DNA from: CAZRDB01 sp964598695
GTDB taxonomy: Bacteria; Armatimonadota; Zipacnadia; UBA1398
NCBI GenBank assembly: GCA_964598695.1
Contig: CAZRDB010000182.1
Location: forward strand, 1 to 10,554
DNA length: 10,554 nt
Reading direction: 5' to 3'
Shown: positions 1-7,377 of the stretch, piece after piece
Layout of the letters: each line of letters opens with the position of its first letter
Position numbering within the stretch: the stretch's first letter is position 1
Program-made: the position numbers and the translations under genes
The notes under the pieces: model-generated
What the model saw: the letters and a program-made list of their open reading frames with translations, nothing else
Database searches by the model: none
Told to the model about the DNA's origin: nothing

Positions 1-57
1 AGTTACCGCGACGCGGCCCTCCCAGTCCTTCACTTCCTTCGGCACACCAACGATCAT
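1..57 (-). CDS. ald: Alanine dehydrogenase-type protein, N-terminal fragment (cut by left edge)
   Basis: Read on the minus strand from an ATG at 57, the frame gives 19 codons to the window edge, beginning MIVGVPKEVKDWEGRVAVT. This matches the start shared by alanine dehydrogenases and the alpha subunit of NAD(P) transhydrogenase (AlaDh_PNT N-terminal domain: M-I-x-G-V-P-K-E, then a charged stretch and R-V-A-x-T). The pattern favours alanine dehydrogenase, which reversibly deaminates L-alanine to pyruvate with NAD in the cytoplasm, but 19 residues cannot exclude PntA. An AAGGG Shine-Dalgarno (67-71) lies 9 nt upstream of the ATG and supports this start. The gene is divergent from the secreted beta-helix gene. 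The rest of the protein lies outside the window. Confidence 0.7.
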   Translation of the reverse strand, partial: MIVGVPKEVKDWEGRVAVT

Positions 58-66
58 CGAGTTCAG

Positions 67-71
67 CCCTT
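67..71 (-). promoter_or_regulatory. Ribosome binding site of the ald-like gene
   Basis: On the minus strand this reads AAGGG, 9 nt upstream of the ATG at 57. It is the main support that the short left-edge reading frame begins here. Confidence 0.6.
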
Positions 72-176
72 TCAGTGTGGCTCTCGCCCGTCTCTTCGCC
101 GGCCGCCGGCGGCTCCCCTCGTTCGAGCCCCGCAGGCAGGCGTCGCCCCGTGGCGGCCGAATAGCCATGCCAAACC

Positions 177-183
177 AGGAGGT
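177..183 (+). promoter_or_regulatory. Strong ribosome binding site of the beta-helix gene
   Basis: AGGAGGT, a near-perfect anti-16S match, ends 5 nt before the GTG at 189. It fixes a GTG start for the secreted beta-helix protein rather than any internal start. Confidence 0.85.
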
Positions 184-188
184 GCCCC

Positions 189-2927
189 GTGTTCGCGCCG
201 CAGCCCCCCGTTCGCCTCACTCTCGTTGCCCTGTCGGTCGCGCTTCCCCTCATGGCAGCAGCCTCGGCCCGTGCCGAGAAGGTCCTCTACCTCGCGCCCG
301 ACGGCCGCGACACGTGGTCGGGAACGCTCGAGCGCCCGGATGCCGCAGGCGCCGACGGCCCACTCGCCTCGCTGACCGGCGCGCGCGACGCTGTCCGTGC
401 CTACCGCCGCGCGGGCGGAGCCGAGGCCGTGCGCGTCGTGATCGCCGACGGGGTCTACGCGCTCACCGAGCCGCTGCTGCTCACGCCCGAGGACAGCGGC
501 TCCCCGGCCGCGCCCGTCCGCTACGAATCCGCCCCGGGCGCGCGGCCGCTGTTCACGGGAGGGCGGACGATCGGGGACTGGACCACCGGCGCGGACGGCG
601 TCTGGCGCACGCGCGTGGCCGAGGTCGCGGCCGGCGACTGGTACTTCGAGCAGCTCTGGGTGAACGGCCGCCGAGCCACCCGCGCACGGACGCCCAACGA
701 GTTCACTCTCCACACGGGTGGCAAGGCCGGCCCGCTACCCGACCCCGCCACGGGCCAGATTACCGACATGCCGAACCGATCGTTCCTCTACCGCCGTGAC
801 GACCTCTCCTCCGTCCCGGCCGATCCCGACACCACGCTCGTCCTCTACCACTCCTGGGAGACCTCGCGCCACCGTGTCGCCGCGATCGACCCCGCCGCCC
901 GCAGCGTCGTGCTCACGGGCAATGCCGGCTGGCCAATCGAGCAGTGGGGGCCGAGCCAGCGGTACCACGTCGAGAACTACCCGGCCGCGCTCGACGCGCC
1001 GGGCGAGTGGTTCCTCGCGCGCGACGGCTCGCTCTCCTACGTCCCCCTGCCGGGCGAGGATCCGGCGACGGCCGAGGTGTACGCGCCCGTCGTCTCCGAC
1101 TTCGTGCGGATCGCCGGCCAGCCCGAGTTGGGCCTGTGGGTCGACAACATCACCCTCCGGGGTCTCCGTTTCGCCCACGCGCAGTACGTGCTGCCGCCCG
1201 AGGGCCACTCCGACGGCCAGGCCGAGGTGACGATCCCGTCGGTCATCACCGTCGACGGCGCCCGCAACGTGGCGCTCGACCGCCTGGAGATCGGCCACAT
1301 CGGCTCATGGGGCGTCTGGTTCCGCCACGGCGCCCGCGGCTGCTCGCTCACGCACAGCTACCTCCACGACCTCGGCGCCGGAGGGGTGCGGATCGCGGAG
1401 ACCTCGGTCCCGCCCGACCCTGTCAGCCGCACGGGCGCGATCACGGTCGACAACAACATCGTCCGGGCCGGCGGCCGCCTCCACGCGGGCTGCATCGGGG
1501 TCTGGATCGGTCACAGCGCCGACAACCGTGTGACGCACAACGACATCTCCGACCTGTACTACAGCGGCATCAGCGTCGGCTGGGTCTGGGGCTACGGGGA
1601 ATCGATCAGCCGCGGCAACACGATCGACCACAACCACATCCACCACATCGGCCAGGGCGTCTTGAGCGACATGGGCGGGATCTACACGCTGGGGATCTCC
1701 GACGGCACGACCCTCTCGGGCAATCACATCCACGATGTCTACTCGTACGACCACTACGGCCGAGGCGGCTGGGGCCTGTACAACGACGAGGGCAGCACCA
1801 ATATCACCATGGAGCGCAACCTCGTTCACAACGTGAAGACCGGGACCTACCACCAGCACTACGGCCGCGCGAACATCCTGCGCAACAACATCCTCGCGTT
1901 CAGCATGGACGGACAGCTCCAGCGCTCGCGGGTCGAGGAGCACCTGTCCTTCACCGCCTCGCGCAACATCGTCGTCTGGCGCGGGGGCGGACTGCTCGCC
2001 GGCGGCAACTGGCTCGCGGGGGCGGTCGATCTCGACCACAACCTCTATTGGGACTACTCCGGCGAGCCGGTGCGGTTCCAGGGCAAGACGCTCGAGGAGT
2101 GGCAGGCAGCGGGCAAGGACCAGGGCTCCGTGGTCGCGGATCCCCTCTTCGCCGACCCGGAGCGCGGCGACTACACGCTCGGCGCCGACTCCCCCGCGCG
2201 GGCAGTCGGATTCGAGCCGTTCGACCCGGCCGAGGCCGGCGTGTACGGCGAGCCGGAGTGGTTGGCTCTCGCCCGCGACTACGACTACCCGCCGGTGCGG
2301 TTCGCGCCCGACCCGCCTCCGCCGCCGCCGATCCGCTTTGCCTGTGACTTCGAGGCGCTCGCGGCCGGGGCCGCCCCGCCCTTCGCCGCGTCGGTCTCCG
2401 TCGAGAACCAGGGCGACTCGATCTCCGTCACCGACCAGGGCGGCGCGGGCGGGAGCGCACGCTGCCTTCGGCTGAAGGACATGCCGGGCCTCAGGGTCCC
2501 CTACGACCCGCACTTCTGGTACAACCCCTCGCACTTCGAGGGCGTGACGACGGTCACGTTCGACGCGTTCTTCGGCCCCGGAGCGGTCTTCTACCACGAG
2601 TGGCGCGATGCCGCCCAACCCTACCGCACCGGCCCCTCGCTCTCGGTCGAGGGCAACCGCCTCCGCGCCGCGGGGCGCGAGGTCTGCGCGGTGCCGGACA
2701 ACACCTGGGTACACATCGAGGCCCGCGCCGGCCTCGGCGGAGCCTCCACGGGAACCTGGGACCTCGCGGTGCAGGTCGCCGGCGAGCAGCCGATCCTCCT
2801 GACCGCGCTACCCAACGCGAACGCCGAGTGGAAGTCCCTCTCGTGGCTGGGCTTCGTGAGCAACGCGCAGACCGAGACCGAGGTGTTCCTCGACAACATC
2901 ACTCTCTCGTCCACCGAGACCAACTGA
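189..2927 (+). CDS. Secreted right-handed parallel beta-helix protein, GH141-like, with C-terminal beta-sandwich domain
   Basis: This is a 912-residue exported protein starting at GTG after a strong ribosome binding site. Residues 1-29 form a signal peptide (Arg, hydrophobic stretch, then ASARA before the likely cut). The segment YLAPDGRDTWSGT, then GPLASLTGARDAVR (residues 34-70) and GVYALTEPLLL, is the usual N-terminal cap of bacterial right-handed beta-helix enzymes. Helix coils with N- and H-rich turns (for example HNHIHHIG, GNHIHDVY, MERNLVHNV) run from about residue 315 to 620. The motifs SDMGGIYTLG (D494) and GGWGLYNDEGS (D533, E534) are placed like acidic residues of GH141 glycosidases; this is my recollection of the family, not a search. 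After a proline run (709-714), residues 715-912 form a beta-sandwich-like domain ending VFLDNITL, possibly laminin-G or carbohydrate-binding. Substrate is unknown; plant or algal polysaccharide is an inference. No membrane anchor or sorting signal is seen. Confidence 0.88.
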   Translation: MFAPQPPVRLTLVALSVALPLMAAASARAEKVLYLAPDGRDTWSGTLERPDAAGADGPLASLTGARDAVRAYRRAGGAEAVRVVIADGVYALTEPLLLTPEDSGSPAAPVRYESAPGARPLFTGGRTIGDWTTGADGVWRTRVAEVAAGDWYFEQLWVNGRRATRARTPNEFTLHTGGKAGPLPDPATGQITDMPNRSFLYRRDDLSSVPADPDTTLVLYHSWETSRHRVAAIDPAARSVVLTGNAGWPIEQWGPSQRYHVENYPAALDAPGEWFLARDGSLSYVPLPGEDPATAEVYAPVVSDFVRIAGQPELGLWVDNITLRGLRFAHAQYVLPPEGHSDGQAEVTIPSVITVDGARNVALDRLEIGHIGSWGVWFRHGARGCSLTHSYLHDLGAGGVRIAETSVPPDPVSRTGAITVDNNIVRAGGRLHAGCIGVWIGHSADNRVTHNDISDLYYSGISVGWVWGYGESISRGNTIDHNHIHHIGQGVLSDMGGIYTLGISDGTTLSGNHIHDVYSYDHYGRGGWGLYNDEGSTNITMERNLVHNVKTGTYHQHYGRANILRNNILAFSMDGQLQRSRVEEHLSFTASRNIVVWRGGGLLAGGNWLAGAVDLDHNLYWDYSGEPVRFQGKTLEEWQAAGKDQGSVVADPLFADPERGDYTLGADSPARAVGFEPFDPAEAGVYGEPEWLALARDYDYPPVRFAPDPPPPPPIRFACDFEALAAGAAPPFAASVSVENQGDSISVTDQGGAGGSARCLRLKDMPGLRVPYDPHFWYNPSHFEGVTTVTFDAFFGPGAVFYHEWRDAAQPYRTGPSLSVEGNRLRAAGREVCAVPDNTWVHIEARAGLGGASTGTWDLAVQVAGEQPILLTALPNANAEWKSLSWLGFVSNAQTETEVFLDNITLSSTETN

Positions 2928-2932
2928 GGAGG
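2927..2932 (+). promoter_or_regulatory. Ribosome binding site overlapping the upstream stop codon
   Basis: AGGAGG begins on the last base of the beta-helix gene's TGA and lies 7 nt before the ATG at 2940. The arrangement indicates that the two secreted proteins are made from one transcript. Confidence 0.8.
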
Positions 2933-2939
2933 CGAACCG

Positions 2940-4013
2940 ATGACTCTCCGACACGCCCTCGCGGCCTGCCTGCTATCACTCGTCCTCGCCGGCGCCGCCG
3001 TCGCCCAGGGGGGCCCGGGCTGGGACGCCTCCGCCGGGACCGCCGGGCTGACGCCGCTCCCCGTGGGAGGCGCGCTCACGGCCGAGGCGACGTGGGCGCC
3101 GCTGACCGGGCCTCGCGGCGTCGCCCGCCTCACCTTCGCCAACGCCGACTCCGACCGCCGCTTCGTGGGGTATGCGCTCGAGCTGCCCGAGGGCATCGCG
3201 GGGGCGCGTAGCCTGGAGGTCGTCCACCGCTACACCCCCGGCGCCGGGCCTCGCCCGCAGCTCGCGGTGGTCCTGTTCGATGACCGCGGGGGGGCCTGGA
3301 TGAGCGCGTGCAGGGAGGCGCTCTCGAGCGAGGGGCTCGCCTCCGTCGCGATCGGCCTCTCCGCGCCCGCGGAGACAACGTTCTCGCAGGCAGGCGGGGA
3401 GCCGATCGATCTCGCTCGCGTGCGGCGCGCCTGGCTGGGACTCGTGCTCGAGGGCGAGGTGGAGGGCGTGCTCGATCTCGACGCGGCCCGGTTCTCGCCG
3501 GAGCCTTGGCGGCCCGCCCATCCGGTGTCCCTCATGCCGGCAGCGGCGGCGGACTGGTCAACCGGGACCGACCCCGCAGTGACCTGGACGCTCTCCTACG
3601 TGGACGAGGGACCGGACGGCGAGCGGTGCATGCGGTTCGACTTCGAGATGCCCGGGGGCCGGCACATGTACGCGACGCCCAGCTTCGCCCTGCCGATCGC
3701 GGCTCTGGACGGCTACGCGGGGCTGCGGATGACCTACCGCGCCACCCTCCCACGCGGGATCACCGGCCTGCTGCACATGGTCGGCGAGCAGGGCGCGCAG
3801 TTCTACGCCGACCCCGCGCCCCCCGCCGCCGAGGAGTGGCGGACGCTGGAGGTCCCGTTCGGCGCGTTCGCGCTCGGGGGCTGGACCAAGGACGCCAACG
3901 GGACGCTCGACCTCGCGCGCGCCGACCGGCTCTTCTGCGGCCTCCACGGCACGGCCCAGGGCGACGTCGTCCGAGGCACGATCTGGGTGCGCTCAATCGA
4001 GGCGATGCCGTAG
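2940..4013 (+). CDS. Secreted protein with two tandem beta-sandwich-like halves, function unknown
   Basis: This 357-residue protein begins with a classic signal peptide: MTLRH, a hydrophobic core and AGAAVA, with likely cleavage after residue 22. The mature part divides into two halves of similar layout, about 25-190 and 200-357. Each has alternating beta-type strands and ends with an ARxxRxxxxGL...G....L/I-x-V/L-x-x-I/A pattern (LARVRRAWLGLVLEG at 158-172; LARADRLFCGLHGTA at 325-339). This resembles galactose-binding-like or CIA30/CBM11-like jelly rolls of carbohydrate-binding proteins; I infer the fold from pattern only. No catalytic motif is recognised. The gene follows the beta-helix gene by 12 nt, so a joint extracytoplasmic role in glycan binding or degradation is plausible. 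Its stop is 4 nt from the convergent dxs stop. Confidence 0.85.
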   Translation: MTLRHALAACLLSLVLAGAAVAQGGPGWDASAGTAGLTPLPVGGALTAEATWAPLTGPRGVARLTFANADSDRRFVGYALELPEGIAGARSLEVVHRYTPGAGPRPQLAVVLFDDRGGAWMSACREALSSEGLASVAIGLSAPAETTFSQAGGEPIDLARVRRAWLGLVLEGEVEGVLDLDAARFSPEPWRPAHPVSLMPAAAADWSTGTDPAVTWTLSYVDEGPDGERCMRFDFEMPGGRHMYATPSFALPIAALDGYAGLRMTYRATLPRGITGLLHMVGEQGAQFYADPAPPAAEEWRTLEVPFGAFALGGWTKDANGTLDLARADRLFCGLHGTAQGDVVRGTIWVRSIEAMP

Positions 4014-4019
4014 CGCCTC
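3999..4019. terminator. Inverted repeat across the convergent stop codons
   Basis: GAGGCG (3999-4004) and CGCCTC (4014-4019) can form a perfect 6-bp stem with a 9-nt loop. The stem-loop contains the TAG of the secreted-protein gene and most of the dxs TGA, so the same hairpin would form in transcripts from both sides. Neither strand has a T-run after it, so it is not a standard intrinsic terminator. It may serve as a U-less bidirectional terminator or RNA 3'-end stabiliser, or be chance in GC-rich DNA. Confidence 0.3.
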
Positions 4020-5904
4020 AGCGTTCGAGGTGCTCCCGCACAACGTCGGCGATGCCCTCGGCGTCGAGGCCGTACCGCCGCTGGAGGGTCGCCGTGCTCC
4101 CGTGCTCCACAAAGACGTCCGGCAGCCCGAGGCGATGGGCAACGATGCCCTCGACGTGTGCCGCCTCGAGCGACTCGAGCACCGCCGAGCCGAAGCCGCC
4201 GAGCACGGCGTTCTCCTCCACGGTCACCAGGTGCCGGGTCTTGAGCACCGAGTCGCGGAGTGTCGGCAGGTCGAGCGGTTTGGCGAAGCGGGCGTTGATG
4301 ACCTCGGCCTCGATCCCCTCGCGCGCGAGGATCTCCGCGGCGGCCTCGGCCGCCTGCAGCATCACGCCGATGCTCGCGATGGTCACGTGGGAGCCCGTCC
4401 GGACGATCTCCGCCGACCCCACCGGGATCGCCTGCATCGGGGCCTCGACGGCCGGACCGACACACGAGGCGCGCGGATAGCGGATCGTGCTCGGCCCGCT
4501 GTGCGCCAGCGCGGTGCAGAGCATGTCGCGCAGCTCGCGATCGCTCGCGGGCGCCATGACCAGGATCTCCGGGGTGTGGCGCAGGTACGAGAGATCGAAC
4601 ACTCCGTGGTGCGTCGGGCCGTCGGCGCCGACCAACCCGGCCCGATCGAGGCAGAACACCACCGGCAGTCCCTGCAGGCAGACATCGTGCAGGATCTCGT
4701 CGTAGGCCCGCTGCAGGAAGGTCGAGTAGATCGCCACGAACGGCCGCAGCCCGCCGGCGGCCAACCCGGCCGCGAAGGTCACGGCGTGCTGCTCGGCCAT
4801 GCCGACATCGAAGAACCGCCTCGGGAAGCGCTCGCGGAACTGGGCGAGGCCGGTCCCAGGCGCCATCGCGGCCGTGATCGCGACGATCCGCTCATCGCGC
4901 TCCGCCAGCTCGATCAGCGCGCTGCCGAACACCTCGGTGTAGGAGCGCGGCTTGCCGGCCGACGAGGGCTCGACCTTCCCCGTCTCGATATCGAAGGGCT
5001 GGATCCCGTGGAAGCGCTCGGCATCCTCCTCGGCGTGGATGTAGCCACGCCCCTTCTGGGTGTGCACGTGGACGAGCACGGGGCCGCGCATCTCGCGCGC
5101 GGTCCGGAGGGTCTCGATCAGCTCCGGGGCGTTGTGGCCGTCCACGGGGCCCACGTACTGGAAACCGAGCGCCTCGAAGAGCATGGTCGGGACGAAGAGC
5201 TGCTTCGCGCCGTCCTTCACCCGCTCGATCGCGCCCAGCACCGCCGAGCCCAGGCCGTAGGTGTCGTGGGCGCGGACGAACTCGCCGAAGCGCTCCTTCG
5301 CCTTGAGGTAGGTCGGATCGAGCCGCAGGCGGTTGAGGTGCTTCGCGATCGCGCCGACGTTGCCGCTGATCGACATGCCGTTGTCGTTGAGCACCACGAC
5401 CAGATCGGTGCCGATGTGGCCCGCTTGGTTGAGCCCCTCGAGCGCGAGGCCGCCGGTGAGCGCGCCGTCGCCGATCACCGCCACCACGCGGTGGTCCTGA
5501 CGCAGCCGATCGCGCGCCGCGCACATGCCGAGGGCCGCGGAGATCGAGGTCGATCCGTGGCCGGCGCCAAACGGATCGTGCTCCGACTCCTCCCGCTTCG
5601 GGAAGCCGGAGAGGCCGCCGTCCTGCCGGATGGTATGGAGCTGGTCGCGCCGCCCCGTGAGCATCTTGTGGACGTAGCTCTGGTGGCCTACATCCCAGAT
5701 GATCTTGTCGCGCGGGCTGTCGTAGACGCGGTGAAGCGCCACCGTCAGCTCCACCACGCCGAGGTTCGGCGCGAGATGGCCCCCGGTGCGTGAGACGGTC
5801 TCGACCAACTCGCGGCGGATCTCGGCCGCGAGATCGGCCAGCCGCTCGACCGGCAGCGCTCGGAGATCGGCAGGGCTATGGATGCTGTCGAGCAGACGTG
5901 CCAT
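4018..5904 (-). CDS. dxs: 1-deoxy-D-xylulose-5-phosphate synthase
   Basis: The enzyme condenses pyruvate with glyceraldehyde 3-phosphate, using thiamine diphosphate and Mg, to give DXP. This is the first committed step of the MEP isoprenoid pathway; DXP also feeds thiamine and pyridoxal synthesis. The 628 residues match the usual length. Visible motifs are DVGHQSYVHK (71-80), FGAGHGSTSISAALG (112-126), the thiamine-diphosphate Mg motif GDGALTGG...LNDN (145-175), KGRGY (284-288), GMAEQHAVTFAAGLA with the catalytic-type Glu371 (368-382), YSTFLQRAYDE (393-403), DRAGLVGADGPTHHG (420-434) and a normal C-terminal transketolase domain ending near GLPDVFVEHGS. The ATG start is preceded by GGAGG with a rather long 12-nt spacer. 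It is the last gene of the operon, 32 nt after xseB. All key residues appear intact. Confidence 0.98.
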   Translation of the reverse strand: MARLLDSIHSPADLRALPVERLADLAAEIRRELVETVSRTGGHLAPNLGVVELTVALHRVYDSPRDKIIWDVGHQSYVHKMLTGRRDQLHTIRQDGGLSGFPKREESEHDPFGAGHGSTSISAALGMCAARDRLRQDHRVVAVIGDGALTGGLALEGLNQAGHIGTDLVVVLNDNGMSISGNVGAIAKHLNRLRLDPTYLKAKERFGEFVRAHDTYGLGSAVLGAIERVKDGAKQLFVPTMLFEALGFQYVGPVDGHNAPELIETLRTAREMRGPVLVHVHTQKGRGYIHAEEDAERFHGIQPFDIETGKVEPSSAGKPRSYTEVFGSALIELAERDERIVAITAAMAPGTGLAQFRERFPRRFFDVGMAEQHAVTFAAGLAAGGLRPFVAIYSTFLQRAYDEILHDVCLQGLPVVFCLDRAGLVGADGPTHHGVFDLSYLRHTPEILVMAPASDRELRDMLCTALAHSGPSTIRYPRASCVGPAVEAPMQAIPVGSAEIVRTGSHVTIASIGVMLQAAEAAAEILAREGIEAEVINARFAKPLDLPTLRDSVLKTRHLVTVEENAVLGGFGSAVLESLEAAHVEGIVAHRLGLPDVFVEHGSTATLQRRYGLDAEGIADVVREHLER

Positions 5905-5916
5905 GGTGCGCGCGTT

Positions 5917-5921
5917 CCTCC
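5917..5921 (-). promoter_or_regulatory. Ribosome binding site of dxs (long spacer)
   Basis: GGAGG on the minus strand lies 12 nt before the dxs ATG. This is longer than the usual 5-9 nt and could moderate dxs translation. The start is nevertheless the natural one, because the N-terminal sequence from this ATG is the typical DXS beginning. Confidence 0.5.
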
Positions 5922-5936
5922 AGTGCCCCGCAGGCG

Positions 5937-6170
5937 CTACTCCGCCTCGAGGTCGTCATCCGTCGCGGTCTCGTCCTCGGCCAGCACGCGGATCTGCTCC
6001 GCTGCGGCGTCCAGGCGCTCGAGACACGTCTTGCGGAGCGCCGAGCCCTCCTCGAACAGGCGTAGCGACTCCTCCAGCGTGCAGTCCCCGCGCTCGAGCT
6101 GGCCCACGATCTGCTCCAGCCGTGTGAGGGCCTGCTCGAACGAGACTCCCTCGGTGTCGCGATCGGTCAT
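5937..6170 (-). CDS. xseB: Exodeoxyribonuclease VII small subunit
   Basis: This 77-residue protein is the small, helical subunit of exonuclease VII, which binds several copies to each XseA and is needed for processive degradation of single-stranded DNA. The sequence shows the family core SFEQALTRLEQIVGQLERG (10-28), then LEESLRLFEEG (32-42) and a coiled helix LRKTCLERLDAAAEQI (45-60), followed by a short acidic tail. Length is typical (60-90). Its ATG lies 4 nt after the xseA stop, and its AAGGAG ribosome site is formed by the last xseA codons, so the two subunits are translationally coupled. Confidence 0.95.
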   Translation of the reverse strand: MTDRDTEGVSFEQALTRLEQIVGQLERGDCTLEESLRLFEEGSALRKTCLERLDAAAEQIRVLAEDETATDDDLEAE

Positions 6171-6174
6171 GCGC

Positions 6175-7377
6175 TCACTCCTTCCCGGTGACTTCCGTCA
6201 GTAGACGGCCGTCGGGGAGAAGGACGCGAACCGCATCGCCCACCTCTACCTCCCCGATGCTCCGTAGCACCCGACCGTCCTCCCCCCGCGCACACACCGC
6301 ATAGCCCCGCGCCATCGTGGCGTTCGGGCTCAGGGCCTCGAGCTTGGCGCTCGGCCCCTCGCACCGAGTGCGTAGCGCGGCGAGGCGATCCCTCTCGGCC
6401 CGCACGAGCCGGTCCCAGGCGTCGTCGACCCGCTGCGCCCGCGGCACCAGTAGATCCAGGGGGCGTCGGAGCGCCGCCCGCGCCTCCAGCATCCCCAGAC
6501 GCAGCCGTGCTTGTTCTGCTCGCCCCCGGAGCGCCGACCGCAACCGCTCGCCCGTCGCCACGACCCGCTGGCGCAGCTCGAGTCGATCGGGCACGGCCAG
6601 CTCGGCCGCCGCCGAGGGCGTGGGTGCGCGCAGGTCGGCCGCGAACTCGGTCAGCGTGAAATCGGTCTCATGGCCCACGGCCGCGACGACCGGCACCGGG
6701 CAGGCCGCGACCGCCCGCACGAGCCCCTCGTCGTTGAAGCACCACAGGTCCTCCATCGAACCGCCCCCGCGGCCGAGGAGGATCACGTCCGCCCCCGCGT
6801 CTGTCGCCCGCCCGAGCGCCGCGCGGAGGCTCGCGGGCGCCGCCTCGCCCTGCACCGTCGCGGGGATGAGCAGCACCCGGGCCGGTGGGTAGCGGCGCGC
6901 GAGGATCGTCAGCATGTCCTGCGTGGCCGCGCCGGTCGCCGAGGAGATCACCGCGACCCGTGTGGGGTACGGCGGCAGCGGCCGCTTCCGGGCGCTGTCG
7001 AACAGCCCCTCGGCCTCGAGCGCCCGCTTGAGGGCCTCGAACCGGGCCCACAGGTCGCCGGCGCCCGCCCGCTCGAGACGGTCGCACACGAGCTGGTACT
7101 TGCCCTGCGGCGGGTAGACGGAGATGCTCCCGACGGCGAGTACCTCCTCGCCATCCTTGGGGTCGAACCGCAGACGCTGCGCGTTGCCCCGCCACATGAC
7201 GCAGCCGAGCGTCGCTCCGTCGTCCTTCATCGAGAAGTACAGGTGGCCGGAGGTGTGGCGCTTGAAGTTCGAGACCTCGCCCCGCACCTCGCACTTCGCG
7301 AGCGCCACGTCGCCCTCGAGCAACTGCTTGATGCGCAGCGTGATCTCGGAGACCGACAGCGGCGCGGGGGCGCTCAC
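6175..7377 (-). CDS. xseA: Exodeoxyribonuclease VII large subunit
   Basis: XseA is the catalytic subunit of exonuclease VII, which cuts single-stranded DNA from either end into oligonucleotides in repair and recombination. At 400 residues it is at the short end of the family. An N-terminal OB-fold (about 7-103: LSVSEITLRIKQLLEG, VRGEVSNFKRHTSGHLYFSMKDD, VYPPQGKYQLVCDRL) precedes the nuclease domain with VAVISSATGAATQDML (141-156), GRGGGSMEDLWCFNDE (202-217), AVGHETDFTL (233-242), RAPTPSAAAE (250-259), a coiled-coil region and the C-terminal LSPNATMARGYAV (349-361). The open frame runs far upstream, but that part lies over folD and nusB. I chose the GTG at 7377, which overlaps the folD TGA as GTGA and directly precedes the OB-fold. 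Its own ribosome site is weak, as expected for coupling. Confidence 0.96.
   Translation of the reverse strand: MSAPAPLSVSEITLRIKQLLEGDVALAKCEVRGEVSNFKRHTSGHLYFSMKDDGATLGCVMWRGNAQRLRFDPKDGEEVLAVGSISVYPPQGKYQLVCDRLERAGAGDLWARFEALKRALEAEGLFDSARKRPLPPYPTRVAVISSATGAATQDMLTILARRYPPARVLLIPATVQGEAAPASLRAALGRATDAGADVILLGRGGGSMEDLWCFNDEGLVRAVAACPVPVVAAVGHETDFTLTEFAADLRAPTPSAAAELAVPDRLELRQRVVATGERLRSALRGRAEQARLRLGMLEARAALRRPLDLLVPRAQRVDDAWDRLVRAERDRLAALRTRCEGPSAKLEALSPNATMARGYAVCARGEDGRVLRSIGEVEVGDAVRVLLPDGRLLTEVTGKE
6178..6183 (-). promoter_or_regulatory. Ribosome binding site of xseB inside the xseA 3' end
   Basis: AAGGAG is encoded by the final Lys-Glu codons of xseA, immediately before its TGA and 7 nt before the xseB ATG. 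This couples synthesis of the two exonuclease VII subunits. Confidence 0.7.

Larger units (their letters stand above)
58..188. other. Divergent intergenic region between ald-like gene and beta-helix gene
   Basis: These 131 nt separate two divergent genes and must hold both promoters or be crossed by neither. I see a Shine-Dalgarno at each end and a very GC-rich centre with the direct repeat GCCGGC-C-GCCGGC (98-110), in which each copy is itself palindromic. A 4-bp inverted repeat, CGCC-CCGT-GGCG, lies at 144-155. I could not identify a convincing -35/-10 pair on either strand. Confidence 0.5.

Noticed and set aside
98..113. GCCGGC repeats in the divergent gap as an operator or terminator
   Set aside because: The elements are short, purely GC and common by chance at this base composition. 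There is no T-run or second matched copy.
944..2714. Long open frames in other phases on both strands within the beta-helix gene
   Set aside because: Their products are Arg- or Val-rich without recognisable domains. The beta-helix frame has a signal peptide, repeat coils and a strong ribosome site.
4030..5793. A plus-strand open frame of nearly 590 codons opposite dxs
   Set aside because: dxs on the minus strand is unmistakable, and the antisense product is a charged low-complexity sequence without family features.
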